Notes under the pieces: model-generated
The model's database searches: none
What the model saw: the letters and a program-made list of their open reading frames with translations, nothing else
Told to the model about the DNA's origin: nothing
Assembly: GCA_027032075.1 (NCBI GenBank)
Contig: JALVOC010000230.1
Coordinates: forward strand, 1 to 62,073
From: Chromatiales bacterium
GTDB taxonomy: Bacteria > Pseudomonadota > Gammaproteobacteria > UBA6429 > Thiohalophilaceae
Length of the DNA: 62,073 nt
Direction: 5' to 3'
In this document: piece after piece, positions 1 to 8,471 of the stretch
How the letters are laid out: each line of letters begins with the position of its first letter
Numbering within the stretch: the first letter of the stretch is position 1
Made by a program: the position numbers and the translations under genes

Positions 1-485
1 CCGTGAAGCTTACAGGGATGTATTCACAGCGTGTCTTGCCAGCAGCTACTGGAGAAACGGCCCCTCCATTTTATGGAAATCACTGTCATTTGAATTGGAC
101 ACCTTTTTCGCACAGCTATCTAGAAGATTGGCAGTTTTGCCAGATTGTAGCGGCGCTGAAGATTTTGTTTGTGGCAGGACCAAAATCACGGAAACTCCGG
201 ACTAAAGGAGCTTTTCTTTTCTTCATTTTGTCACCTGTTTCCTCGTAAGGGCGATAATATCACCCAGGATCAGGCGACCAAATTCACTATGCCACTACAA
301 GCAGAGCAGTTTGTTTCTGGAAAGGCTATTTACGTAAAGGGGTGATGAGTCTCTACCGGCATGCAGGTCCGCGCCGGGCGGTTCGTCAAGCATGGTGAAA
401 CTTGATTTTAAAATCCGGCTGGAAGTATACGATATTAAGTAGCTGGTTTTTCTACCGTTTCGTTAGTGAAACACCTGATATTCAG
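1..485. other. Intergenic stretch without a recognised gene
   Basis: No convincing gene is visible in these 485 bases at the window edge. The longest reading frame (3-248, plus) has no recognisable domain and an odd composition. A short open stretch ending at the TGA near 346 reads like protein but has no start codon, so it could be a decayed fragment. The first 40 bases hold a dispersed repeat (19-38) that recurs inverted at the far end of the window. Confidence 0.5.
19..38 (+). repeat. Short dispersed repeat, copy A
   Basis: TGTATTCACAGCGTGTCTTG matches the reverse complement of 62016-62035 at 18 of 20 positions. Both copies lie between genes. It resembles the degenerate intergenic repeats scattered through many gammaproteobacterial genomes. 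That family assignment is from memory and not tested. Confidence 0.4.
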
Positions 486-1613
486 TCAGATCTCGCAAAC
501 GATATCATCATAACATTGTATTTTATTCCGCCCGCTGTTCTTGCTGTAGTAGAGGGCGTCGTCTGCCTGCTGGATGAGGATATCGAGCAGTTTCTGTGGC
601 TCGATTCTCTCCGGTGACAATAAGCTGGAAATACCAAAACTGGCTGTGATATGGAACTCACTTTCGTCAACCTGCCATACCAGTTGCTGTAAATCCCTGC
701 GCAGCCGTTCCGCAAAAACAGCGGCACCATCTTTATCGGTTTCCGGCAGCAACATGACAAATTCCTCGCCACCGAATCGTGCCAGAATATCGACCTCACG
801 TTTTCCTTTCACTAATACGCTTGCAATGGCTTGCAATACCTGATCACCCATCGCGTGCCCGTACATATCGTTTACCTGCTTGAAATGGTCTATATCAATC
901 ATCATGATCGACAGTTTTTTTTCATAACGGATTGCGCTGGCCACCGCAGTACGGGCTTCCGGAAAGAAAAAGCGCCGGTTGTGTAAAGTGGTCAATTCGT
1001 CGATTATGGCGAGTTCTTCGTAGCGTTGTTTCAGCTTTCTGGCTTCAGACAGCGCACTCTGCAATTGATCGGTACGCTGCTGCACCAGCTTTTCCATGTC
1101 GTGCAATAAGCGGTTGTTCATCACGGACTGCGCCAGAAAATTACAGAATATCAGCAGACTGCGTTCGTGGGCGGGGGTAAAAAAATCAACATCCGGATAA
1201 TAGGCACACAGCACACCAAAACGGTTGTTCCCCGTACTTATCGGCAGGCAGATTGCGGAACCGTGATCGCTATCCATATCGATATCCTGAAGGTACTGGA
1301 TGCTGTTCAATTCGATTGTTTTCTCCGCCAGCTTTTGTAAAACCGAATGCGATGCTTGCGGAATTTCAGGCACCTGCTCCCACTGACGAAAAGCCTGTTG
1401 CTGTAATTTTCCCTCTTTATCGAGATAGACCACCACATAATCCAGTTCGTGATTTTCCAACACGATACGTAGCGACTCGTCCAGCAATTCGGATTCCGAA
1501 CACAGGGAATGCTCCAGACTGGACAACTCCCGCAGCGCGGACATGGAACCAATCAGACGGATGAGCCGGGTATTGATCTCGTGATAGGCATCAACAAACG
1601 GTTGATTTTCCAT
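486..1613 (-). CDS. Diguanylate cyclase with N-terminal sensor region
   Basis: A 375-residue protein expected to make cyclic di-GMP from two GTP. Residues about 1-165 resemble a GAF-type sensor, then comes a coiled-coil linker (about 175-200) and a C-terminal GGDEF domain (about 205-370). The active-site loop reads RFGGEEF, the catalytically competent form, and is preceded by REVD, an intact RxxD inhibitory site, so product feedback inhibition is likely. There is no membrane segment, so it should be cytoplasmic. Its ATG overlaps the stop codon of the HDOD gene by one base (TAATG), indicating translational coupling and a two-gene operon. The input signal cannot be told from sequence. Confidence 0.9.
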   Translation of the reverse strand: MENQPFVDAYHEINTRLIRLIGSMSALRELSSLEHSLCSESELLDESLRIVLENHELDYVVVYLDKEGKLQQQAFRQWEQVPEIPQASHSVLQKLAEKTIELNSIQYLQDIDMDSDHGSAICLPISTGNNRFGVLCAYYPDVDFFTPAHERSLLIFCNFLAQSVMNNRLLHDMEKLVQQRTDQLQSALSEARKLKQRYEELAIIDELTTLHNRRFFFPEARTAVASAIRYEKKLSIMMIDIDHFKQVNDMYGHAMGDQVLQAIASVLVKGKREVDILARFGGEEFVMLLPETDKDGAAVFAERLRRDLQQLVWQVDESEFHITASFGISSLLSPERIEPQKLLDILIQQADDALYYSKNSGRNKIQCYDDIVCEI

Positions 1614-2503
1614 TACGCTGTTTCACTCCTTGCCAACTCGGTTGAAATTATCTCCAGACCATCCCGTTTGTGCAGCAGGTTCTCCACTGTCGCCATCAGC
1701 CTGGTTTCGTCCACGCCAAGCGTTTGCATCAGGAAACGGGCTGCCGGCATTTCCATGTTCACTTCCTCATTCGCCATTATTGCGCGGATCAGCATGACCA
1801 CCCCGTGTATCAGGTTGACCAGATCGGCATGGTTACCCTGGTACTCCGCTTCCGGATAATGCGCCAATACGGTTACGATGTTCTCCGGAATCTGCCATTT
1901 GTGCGCCAGCCACGCCCCAACCTGGTGATGATCGGCGCCCAACAAGATGCGCATCGCCTGGCTAAATTCTTCGGGCGCGGTGGTTTTGTTGATGATGGGT
2001 TTTACTTCATCGTAATACAGATAGATCACCGGCAACATACCAAAGTCGTGCAACAACCCGCTCAAATAGGCGTCATCGATGTCAGCACGGTGTGCCGCCG
2101 GTAAATGCACACACAGTTCACGGGCCAGATAGGCACAGAGGATTGCTTCCAGCCAATAGCGCTGAATATCAAACGCCGGAAACTGCTGGAATGAGCCAAA
2201 ATTACCTGCCATGGCGATGCTTAACACCAGGCTTTTGGTCATACGCAAACCCAGTGATTTGAATATCGCTTCCTCGACACTGGTGATGGGATGGGCTTGT
2301 CCAAAATAGGCGGAATTGGATAACCCGATAATTCGTGCCGCCAATACGGGGTCCTGCCGGATCATCGCAGCGAATTCCCGGATGGTGATGTCATCATCAT
2401 TGATGACGTTCAACAAACCGCTCAACAACGGTGAGGCGACGGGCAAATCGATGAGCTTTTGCGTATCCAGGCGCAGATTATGACAATTACCTCCTGCTTG
2501 CAT
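1613..2503 (-). CDS. HDOD domain signalling protein
   Basis: A 296-residue protein with an HDOD domain over about residues 10-210 (PVLAARIIGLSNSAYFG is typical). HDOD proteins are relatives of HD phosphohydrolases that usually lack the catalytic metal site and act in signalling or regulation. It is the first gene of a coupled pair with the downstream GGDEF cyclase, so it probably feeds into the same c-di-GMP output. No membrane segment or extra catalytic domain is visible. The specific partner is unknown. Confidence 0.85.
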   Translation of the reverse strand: MQAGGNCHNLRLDTQKLIDLPVASPLLSGLLNVINDDDITIREFAAMIRQDPVLAARIIGLSNSAYFGQAHPITSVEEAIFKSLGLRMTKSLVLSIAMAGNFGSFQQFPAFDIQRYWLEAILCAYLARELCVHLPAAHRADIDDAYLSGLLHDFGMLPVIYLYYDEVKPIINKTTAPEEFSQAMRILLGADHHQVGAWLAHKWQIPENIVTVLAHYPEAEYQGNHADLVNLIHGVVMLIRAIMANEEVNMEMPAARFLMQTLGVDETRLMATVENLLHKRDGLEIISTELARSETA

Positions 2504-2585
2504 GAGATTGCCCTGTTTGCGTTTCTGTCATGACAGTTCTACAGTTCTATCAGTAAATTAAATGACATCCCTCACAGCAGTGGTT

Positions 2586-2777
2586 TTATGCCTTGACGTC
2601 CACTATCTTCCCCAGCTCAACGTCACCGCTTTTTTCCACCCGTGCCTTGTTCTGTTCCGTTTCATCTTCTTCCGGACTCGGAGCGCCGATGGCAAGTTGC
2701 GCGGAAACCTTACGGGCATCATTCAACCCTTTTTCCACCCCGGCGACCGCATTCCGCAGAACAGTATCAATTTTCAT
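2586..2777 (-). CDS. Small hypothetical protein
   Basis: A 63-residue protein starting MKIDTVLRNAVAGVEKGL, preceded on its own strand by an AGGATAAGG ribosome-binding region. The N-terminal half looks helical and faintly recalls the N-terminal helix of flagellar rod proteins; the second half is acidic and rich in Glu, Asp and Lys. It has no signal peptide, cysteine cluster or known motif. It lies upstream of the HDOD/GGDEF pair on the same strand, separated by about 80 bases. Function is not recognised. Confidence 0.55.
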   Translation of the reverse strand: MKIDTVLRNAVAGVEKGLNDARKVSAQLAIGAPSPEEDETEQNKARVEKSGDVELGKIVDVKA

Positions 2778-2895
2778 AACAAGCCTTATCCTCTTATATA
2801 TTAATTAAACTATCGGCTACCCCACTGGTTTGTTTAGTTCCAAATCGCATGTTTAAGCCCCTCTTTTCCTTGCGGGAACAAACAATGGCCGACTC

Positions 2896-2904
2896 TGGTA
2901 TACT
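2896..2904 (+). promoter_or_regulatory. Extended -10 promoter for mobA
   Basis: TGGTATACT is an extended -10 element (TG, one base, then TATACT at 2899-2904). Transcription would start near 2911, downstream of two possible upstream mobA start codons. This favours the ATG at 2939. No good -35 is seen, as often with extended -10 promoters. Confidence 0.45.
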
Positions 2905-2938
2905 CTGTCCCTTCCAAATCGGTAAGTCACTGAATAAT

Positions 2939-3553
2939 ATGTCGTTTTCCTCGCCACAGCCGAATCTGCTCACCGCCCATATCCTCGCAGGCGGGCGTGC
3001 CAGCCGCATGCAGGAAAAAGACAAGGGGCTGTTACCGCTGCACGGTATTCCGCTCATTCAACACGTTATCAACCGCCTCACGCCGCAAGTGAACACCTTC
3101 TGCATCAGCGCCAATCGCCACCAGGCGGAATACGCCGCGCTGGGCTGGCCGGTGATCAGTGACAGTATCAGTGGCTTCCCGGGGCCGCTGGCCGGTTTCC
3201 TCACCGCCCTGGAAAACTGTCACAGTGAGTGGATCCTGAATGTCCCCTGTGACTGCCCCTATTTGCCGGACGATCTGGCAAAACGGCTGTGCGCCTCGGT
3301 ATGCGACTCCCGGCGAGCGATCGGCGTGGTGAGGACAGAAGAGGGGATGCAGCCCACTTTTTGCCTGCTCCACCGCAGCCTGGTGGGTGACCTGAGCCGC
3401 TTCCTGCAACAAGGCGGCCGCAAAGCCGGCCACTGGATCAGGCAACAACATGCCGCGATTGCCGATTTCAGCGGAGAGGGCGAAGCTTTCATCAATATCA
3501 ATACACCGGACGACCTTCAGCATGCCGAAGAAAAACAGCCCCGTACAAACTGA
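2939..3553 (+). CDS. mobA: Molybdenum cofactor guanylyltransferase MobA
   Basis: A 204-residue cytoplasmic enzyme that transfers GMP from GTP to Mo-molybdopterin, making the bis-MGD cofactor of DMSO-reductase-family enzymes such as nitrate or formate oxidoreductases. The nucleotide-binding signature LAGGRASRMQEKDKG lies at about residues 13-27, and the length fits the family. In-frame starts at 2849 and 2885 exist, but a promoter-like TATACT lies between them and 2939, so 2939 is preferred. It is followed by mobB, which overlaps its 3' end by about 32 bases, and then moeA. Confidence 0.9.
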   Translation: MSFSSPQPNLLTAHILAGGRASRMQEKDKGLLPLHGIPLIQHVINRLTPQVNTFCISANRHQAEYAALGWPVISDSISGFPGPLAGFLTALENCHSEWILNVPCDCPYLPDDLAKRLCASVCDSRRAIGVVRTEEGMQPTFCLLHRSLVGDLSRFLQQGGRKAGHWIRQQHAAIADFSGEGEAFININTPDDLQHAEEKQPRTN

Positions 3554-4094
3554 ACAAATTCACTGCGATTGCCCACTTCTCGGTTTCGTCGGCTGCAGCG
3601 GCACCGGCAAGACAACGCTGCTAAAACAAGTTATCCCGCTGTTAAAGGCACATCACCTGAAGCTGGGGATGATCAAACACGCCCATCACACGTTTGACAT
3701 CGACATCCCCGGCAAGGACAGTTACGAGCTTCGCAAAGCCGGCGCGGATCAGATGTTGATTGCTTCACAAAACCGCTGGGCGCTGGTAACGGAAACGCCA
3801 GAGCATCTGGGTGATCCCGATTTGCAGACTTTACTTGCACAACTCGACGAACAGCTGGATCTCGTCCTGGTCGAAGGCTTCAAACACGTCCCTTTCCCAA
3901 AAATCGAACTGCACCGCGCCAGCCTGAAACAACCGCTGCTGTTTCCGGAGGATCCGCACATCATCGCCATCGCCAGCGACACGCCTTTAACGGTGGCATG
4001 CCCTCTGCCGCGGCTTGATCTCAATCAACCCACCATGGTGGCGGAATTTGTGCTGCGCTTTATCCACACGCAGCAGCAGGATCCTGTGGCATAA
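3522..4094 (+). CDS. mobB: Molybdopterin-guanine dinucleotide biosynthesis protein MobB
   Basis: A 190-residue P-loop GTPase-like protein. The Walker A motif is GCSGTGKTT near residue 25. It then shows the MobB pattern HAHHTFDIDIPGKDSYELRK and the LVLVEGFKH motif. MobB assists MobA in MGD formation but is dispensable in E. coli. The start at 3522 (MPKKNSP) fits the family; an in-frame start at 3450 would add a poorly conserved leader and a longer overlap with mobA. The overlap with mobA and the close spacing to moeA indicate one operon. Confidence 0.9.
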   Translation: MPKKNSPVQTEQIHCDCPLLGFVGCSGTGKTTLLKQVIPLLKAHHLKLGMIKHAHHTFDIDIPGKDSYELRKAGADQMLIASQNRWALVTETPEHLGDPDLQTLLAQLDEQLDLVLVEGFKHVPFPKIELHRASLKQPLLFPEDPHIIAIASDTPLTVACPLPRLDLNQPTMVAEFVLRFIHTQQQDPVA

Positions 4095-4134
4095 TATTCC
4101 GCCCCTGAATTCACTGTTGTTACAAAGGTTAAGT

Positions 4135-5400
4135 ATGAACACTTCTATCCCGGTCAACCCGACATGCTGTGATGAAATTGATCACAAAACCCTCAGCGTA
4201 TCCCAGGCGCTGGCGCGGATTGATGAATTTATCACACCGGTAACGGAGACCCTCACGCTGGGATTGACTGACGCGCTTGATCACATATTGGCAGAAGCAG
4301 TGATATCCCCGATCGATGTCCCTCCTTACCGCAACTCGGCAATGGACGGCTATGCGCTACGCAGCGCGGATCTGCCTGCCGAGGGAAAATGCCAACTGGA
4401 GGTTGTCGGCGTCGCGTATGCCGGCACACCGTTCACAGAAGAAGTGAAACCGGGTGAGTGCGTTCGCATCATGACGGGGGCAAAAGTGCCGGAAGATACC
4501 GACACCGTCATCATGCAGGAACATGTCGAGCGTGAGGGTGACGTTATTACCTTTGCCGCCGGACAAAAGCCGGGGCAGAACGTCCGCCACCCGGGAGAAG
4601 ATATTGCCAGGGGCGAGGTGGTGCTGGAAGCCGGCACCCGCCTGCAAGCGGCGGAACTGGGGTTACTCGCCTCCCTCGGTATACCGCAAGTTACGGTCAA
4701 ACGTAAACTGAAAGCGGCCTTTTTCTCCACCGGCGATGAATTACGTCCGCCGGGGGAGCCTCTGCAGGACGGACAGATTTATGACAGCAACCGCTACAGC
4801 ATCTTTGGCATGCTGAAAGCGCTGGATGTGGAGATCCTCGATCTGGGTGTCATCCCGGACATTCGCGATAAAATCGAAGCGGCTTTCCAGCAGGCGGCGG
4901 AACAGGCCGACGTAGTGATTACCTCAGGTGGCGTTTCTGTTGGAGACGCCGATTACGTCAAGGAGACCCTCGACAAACTCGGTACCATCAATTTCTGGAA
5001 GATTGCGATGAAACCCGGCAAACCGCTGGCGGTCGGCAAGGTCGGCAAGGCGGTGTTTTTTGGCCTGCCGGGCAACCCGGTTTCGGCCATGGTGACTTTC
5101 TACCAGTTTGCCCAGCCTGCCATACGGCGGCTGATGGGTCAGACCCGGATCACCCCGATCAGCATCAAGGTGCCCTGCAGCGAAGCCCTGAAAAAACGTC
5201 CCGGACGGACTGATTTTCAGCGGGGCATTCTGGAATACGATCCTCAGGGCAGGCTCAGTGTGCGAAGTGTCGGCATGCAGGCTTCCCACATCCTGAGCGG
5301 CATGAGCCGCGCCAATTGCTTTATCGTTCTGCCGGCTGAATGGGGGAACGTGGAAGCCGGCACCGAAGTGGAAGTCCAGCCGTTTCATGGCCTGATGTAA
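4135..5400 (+). CDS. moeA: Molybdopterin molybdenumtransferase MoeA
   Basis: A 421-residue enzyme that inserts molybdate into adenylylated molybdopterin. Signatures include PPYRNSAMDGYALR near the N-terminus, the TGDELRPPGE motif near residue 200, and TSGGVSVGDADYVK and GLPGNPVSA in the central MogA-like domain. A longer in-frame start at 4015 overlaps mobB and gives an unrelated leader; the ATG at 4135 has an AAAGG site nine bases upstream. It is third in the mobA-mobB-moeA run. Together these genes imply at least one molybdoenzyme elsewhere in the genome. Confidence 0.95.
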   Translation: MNTSIPVNPTCCDEIDHKTLSVSQALARIDEFITPVTETLTLGLTDALDHILAEAVISPIDVPPYRNSAMDGYALRSADLPAEGKCQLEVVGVAYAGTPFTEEVKPGECVRIMTGAKVPEDTDTVIMQEHVEREGDVITFAAGQKPGQNVRHPGEDIARGEVVLEAGTRLQAAELGLLASLGIPQVTVKRKLKAAFFSTGDELRPPGEPLQDGQIYDSNRYSIFGMLKALDVEILDLGVIPDIRDKIEAAFQQAAEQADVVITSGGVSVGDADYVKETLDKLGTINFWKIAMKPGKPLAVGKVGKAVFFGLPGNPVSAMVTFYQFAQPAIRRLMGQTRITPISIKVPCSEALKKRPGRTDFQRGILEYDPQGRLSVRSVGMQASHILSGMSRANCFIVLPAEWGNVEAGTEVEVQPFHGLM

Positions 5401-5424
5401 AACCACCCGCCGGCTGCGGGACGC

Positions 5425-5449
5425 AAAAGGGTGGGCAACCGCCCACCCT
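5425..5449 (-). terminator. Hairpin terminator behind thioredoxin gene
   Basis: AGGGTGGGC and GCCCACCCT form a perfect nine-base-pair stem with a four-base loop (5428-5449). Read on the minus strand the stem is followed by TTTTGC, so it fits an intrinsic terminator for the thioredoxin gene. It may also slow transcripts coming from moeA. Confidence 0.55.
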
Positions 5450-5498
5450 GCACATCGTTGGCATTCAAGAACCCCGGGGGAGCTTTCCCCAAAGGGGA

Positions 5499-5873
5499 TC
5501 AGGCTTCAGCCTGTTTCTGCTCTTCGGCAATCTGCTTGTGGACTTCTTCCATGTCCAGCTGGCCGGCCTTTTCAATCAGCTCTTCAAACTGCGGCCCCTG
5601 CAGGGCACCGGCTTCAGCATAGAGGATCACCTGTTCACGGAAGATCATCAGGGTCGGGATGGAACGGATGTTGAACTGCCCTGCCAGATCCGGTTGTTCC
5701 TGGGTATTGACTTTGGCAAACACGATATCCGGGTATTTTTCAGAAATCTCTTCGTAAACCGGACCAAAGGATTGACAGGGTCCGCACCAGGGCGCCCAGA
5801 AGTCAATGATGACAAAGTCATTGTTGTTAACTGTTTCTACCAGATTTTCGCTATTCAGCTCGAGGGTCGCCAT
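5499..5873 (-). CDS. Thioredoxin with C-terminal helical tail
   Basis: A 124-residue thioredoxin-fold protein with the redox motif WAPWCGPC at about residues 26-33 and the cis-proline segment RSIPTLMIF. It should reduce disulfides in cytoplasmic proteins; there is no signal peptide. It has an acidic, glutamine-rich helical extension of about 20 residues (ending EEQKQAEA) absent from E. coli TrxA. The start at 5873 has AGGAG seven bases upstream; a longer in-frame start at 5927 adds a hydrophobic leader without a ribosome-binding site. It stands alone, convergent with moeA. Confidence 0.9.
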   Translation of the reverse strand: MATLELNSENLVETVNNNDFVIIDFWAPWCGPCQSFGPVYEEISEKYPDIVFAKVNTQEQPDLAGQFNIRSIPTLMIFREQVILYAEAGALQGPQFEELIEKAGQLDMEEVHKQIAEEQKQAEA

Positions 5874-6089
5874 GGAAATCTCCTGCGGATCAAAATAAAA
5901 AATAAGGAAAATATTAGATAATGGCAATAAACTTAAATTTCAACCGCCGCAGTATATATGACCTGCCTCTTCCTGACACCCGCTAAGCCCGGGAAAATTC
6001 GAGGTGGATTACGGAAAACCTGACATATGTGCCAGAATTCCCGCCTGCGGACCGAAAAACGGACGAACGAAGAAAACTGGAAGGTATCG

Positions 6090-6533
6090 TCAATCGAGAT
6101 GACGGAGTGGCGTGCGTTCCCCCGTGGCCAGATAATGGCGGTAATCCTGCAGGATCAAGGCATGATCGAACGCCAGCTGTTCTGTGATGGCGTCCACCTG
6201 GAAAAACCCCAGATTCTTTGCATCATCAGCAGCCCGCGCTTCGCCCGCCGCTTCTGCCACGTAGACCACACTGACCGTATGCCCCCGCTCATCCCGATCC
6301 GGGGAGGAATAACAACCCAGCAGGGTTTTGAGGGTGACGTGCAGACAGGTCTCCTCCTTCGCCTCACGCACCGCCGCCTGTTCGAGCGCCTCACCGACAT
6401 CCACAAACCCACCGGGCAATGCCCAGCCATGAGGAGGATGACGCCGTTCGATCAAAATGATTGGCCGCCCCGGCCTGTCGAGCAACTCGATAATAATGTC
6501 CACGGTCAATAGCGGGGTTTCAGGGCGATGCAT
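6090..6533 (-). CDS. NUDIX hydrolase
   Basis: A 147-residue NUDIX enzyme that would hydrolyse a nucleoside diphosphate linked to another moiety. The NUDIX box starts at GGFVDVGE and ends REAKEETCL; the usual glycine after the paired glutamates is replaced (EETC), which is tolerated in several subfamilies. The overall form, with ALPGGFVDVGEALEQA and a C-terminal helical segment, resembles ADP-ribose pyrophosphatase-like members, but the substrate is uncertain. The start lies seven bases downstream of the hslR stop codon, so the two are probably cotranscribed. Confidence 0.85.
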   Translation of the reverse strand: MHRPETPLLTVDIIIELLDRPGRPIILIERRHPPHGWALPGGFVDVGEALEQAAVREAKEETCLHVTLKTLLGCYSSPDRDERGHTVSVVYVAEAAGEARAADDAKNLGFFQVDAITEQLAFDHALILQDYRHYLATGERTPLRHLD

Positions 6534-6540
6534 TTAAAAC

Positions 6541-6921
6541 TCATGCCTCGTGCTTGTTGATAAATCGCACTATCTTGCGGCGTTGCTGTTTGTCGGGGCG
6601 TTTCGCGGGCGCGGGGGAAGCCAGCTTGTGTTCAAGGCGCACTGTTTCCCGCTGCTGAATGCTTTGCGGCGATTCATGGTAGAGGGTGCGGGCTTCCGCT
6701 GCCGGACCGCGCCGCCCGGCGAGCGCCGTCACTTCGATGCGCCAGGTATAGATCCCCTTGCGGATCGACAATTCGTCTCCAACATGCACGCCACGGCCAG
6801 GTTTGCTGCGCTCGCCGTTGACCTGCACATGCCCCCCTTTAATCGCCGCTACCGCCAAAGGGCGGGTTTTATAGAACCGCGCCATCCATAACCATTTATC
6901 CAGGCGTTGTACTTCATGCAT
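6541..6921 (-). CDS. hslR: Ribosome-associated heat shock protein Hsp15
   Basis: A 126-residue S4-domain RNA-binding protein. The S4 fold occupies about residues 5-65 (RLDKWLWMARFYKTRPLA and GHVQVNGERSKPGR), followed by a basic tail rich in Arg and Lys, as in E. coli Hsp15 (133 residues). Hsp15 binds 50S subunits that carry nascent chains after premature release and helps recycle them. It is followed by a NUDIX gene seven bases downstream. No clear sigma-32 promoter was seen upstream. Confidence 0.9.
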   Translation of the reverse strand: MHEVQRLDKWLWMARFYKTRPLAVAAIKGGHVQVNGERSKPGRGVHVGDELSIRKGIYTWRIEVTALAGRRGPAAEARTLYHESPQSIQQRETVRLEHKLASPAPAKRPDKQQRRKIVRFINKHEA

Positions 6922-7078
6922 ACCTTGTCTCTGTAAAAATTTTTAACCCGATGACCAGGTCGAACGATAACAAATCCTCACTCAGGGGGTATCCGGGCGG
7001 ATAGTTATAACGTCCCGGATATCACCCGGGCACCTGCCGGGCATGCCCAAACAACCCGCTCAAGTCACGATCCTGAAT

Positions 7079-7825
7079 TCAGTCTGTCTCGATAAGAATC
7101 GGTTTGACCTTGGGGGCTTTTTTGGTGGCCTGCTGGCTTTCCGTCTTTTTAGCGCGTTTCTTGTAGGGGATGGCGTCCACCATATGTTCGGCAATGGCGG
7201 TGGCGATATCATTAAAACTCACGCCCTGTTCGGAGTAGGTGTCCTTGGCATAATTCATCTCCTCGTAACCTTCCCAGGCGATGGTCCCTTTTTGCCCATC
7301 CCAAATCTGCAGGAACACCCGCAAGGTCGCCCGCTTGGTTTCCAGCAAACGCCATCCCAAAAATCCAAAACGCCCTGCCGCGCCCTGATTGAATTGTGCC
7401 AAATTCAACTGGGCAAGGTAACGCACGCCGGTCTCCTCGCTGATTTTATTCAAGATGTCACGCCGGAAAATACCGGTGTCGGCATAATCCACGTACATTT
7501 GCTTGTATTCCTCCAGCAGACCCGCACGGTTCAGCAGGCCCAGCGTTTCCGGTAACGAGACCACCTTGATTTCGGGATATTTTTTTCGCAGCACCTCGGC
7601 AAAGGTGAGCGCCAGCGACTGCCGATCCTGCTCCCGCCCGGTAATGGAGGAGGGCGTGATAAATGCGATACCGTATTGCTGCAGATCATCAGGGCTAAGG
7701 GAAAACACCCGGTGCTCTTGCGTGGTATAGGTTGCCGGAACGATACAGCCCGGCAGCAAAAGAACCCCAAACATCATCAGCAGAAGCAATAAAGCACGTT
7801 GAAACTGACTTCTGGCGTATTTCAT
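7079..7825 (-). CDS. Conserved hypothetical lipoprotein
   Basis: A 248-residue protein with a lipoprotein signal peptide: a basic start, a hydrophobic core and the lipobox LLPGC ending at residue 27. The residue after Cys is Ile rather than Asp, which favours outer-membrane sorting. The mature part has no motif I recognise; it alternates strands and helices and ends in a Lys-rich tail (KKRAKKTESQQATKKAPK). The pattern around residues 120-200, describing load on a stable alpha/beta core, recalls periplasmic CsgG-like lipoproteins only loosely. It is a single gene between hslR and the ycgL region. Confidence 0.7.
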   Translation of the reverse strand: MKYARSQFQRALLLLLMMFGVLLLPGCIVPATYTTQEHRVFSLSPDDLQQYGIAFITPSSITGREQDRQSLALTFAEVLRKKYPEIKVVSLPETLGLLNRAGLLEEYKQMYVDYADTGIFRRDILNKISEETGVRYLAQLNLAQFNQGAAGRFGFLGWRLLETKRATLRVFLQIWDGQKGTIAWEGYEEMNYAKDTYSEQGVSFNDIATAIAEHMVDAIPYKKRAKKTESQQATKKAPKVKPILIETD

Positions 7826-8176
7826 GCTTGAGCCCCTGATTTCCTCATTCCTCTAAGATAAACATAAGGGAGACGGGATACTATTACCAGCAAAAGAAGC
7901 AAAAGATCGGGATTATTTCCTTGTAATTCAGCGGTATAATGGAATCGACCATAATTGATACATGAGCCGTATGTCTGTGCAGTTTGTTTCGCATCCCGGA
8001 CCGGGGGAACGGCACCTGCAATGCAGGTTCCGGATTCCGCTGTTTGCTAACAATACCAACGGGACTACACAAGTACTTTTGCACGAGCCAGCAGGTTACC
8101 GGCACGATCCCGGTTTTACTGAGAATGCCGTGCTGCATCCCGCCACTTCATCCCCACCTTTGACAGGAACACCGAT
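7826..8176. other. Intergenic region upstream of ycgL
   Basis: No gene is supported here. A TATAAT at 7935-7940 on the plus strand could be a -10 box for ycgL, giving a leader of over 200 bases. Within that leader there is a hairpin-forming sequence around 8004-8030 (CCTGCAATGCAGG flanked by GGAAC and GTTCC). The reading frame 7962-8189 is open but its composition does not look like protein. Confidence 0.4.
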
Positions 8177-8434
8177 TTGCAGTGCGTAATCTACAAAAGC
8201 CTGCGCAAACAGGACACCTATCTGTTTGTCTCACGGGAGGATGGCCTCTCAGCCGTGCCAACCCCGCTGCGGCAGACACTGGGGAAACTTGAAAAGGTGA
8301 TGGAACTGGAACTGACTCCCGGGAAGAGACTCGCCCGCGGCGAAGCCCGCCATGTGATCGATGATATTCTGGAAAAAGGGTTTCATCTGCAACTTCCCGC
8401 CATTCACACTGACGCGGGAACGGACTCCGCCTAA
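8177..8434 (+). CDS. ycgL: YcgL domain protein
   Basis: An 85-residue protein of the YcgL family, small cytoplasmic proteins found mainly in Gammaproteobacteria with unknown biochemical role. The N-terminus MQCVIYKSLRKQDTYLF matches the family pattern (xCxIYKSxKxxxxYLY), and GFHLQLP near the end is the other conserved block. It begins with a TTG codon; AGGAAC lies eight bases upstream, supporting this start. It is convergent with bolA, 37 bases away. Confidence 0.85.
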   Translation: MQCVIYKSLRKQDTYLFVSREDGLSAVPTPLRQTLGKLEKVMELELTPGKRLARGEARHVIDDILEKGFHLQLPAIHTDAGTDSA

Positions 8435-8471
8435 GCCTGCAAACGGAAAGACGGCAACTCCCTGCGGCAGC

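Noticed and set aside
3-248. 81-residue frame at the window edge
   Set aside because: Its composition and lack of motifs do not suggest protein, and its first part lies in a dispersed repeat.
7962-8189. 75-residue frame upstream of and overlapping ycgL
   Set aside because: No recognisable family, Pro/His/Thr-rich composition unlike a protein, and it overlaps the well-supported ycgL start.
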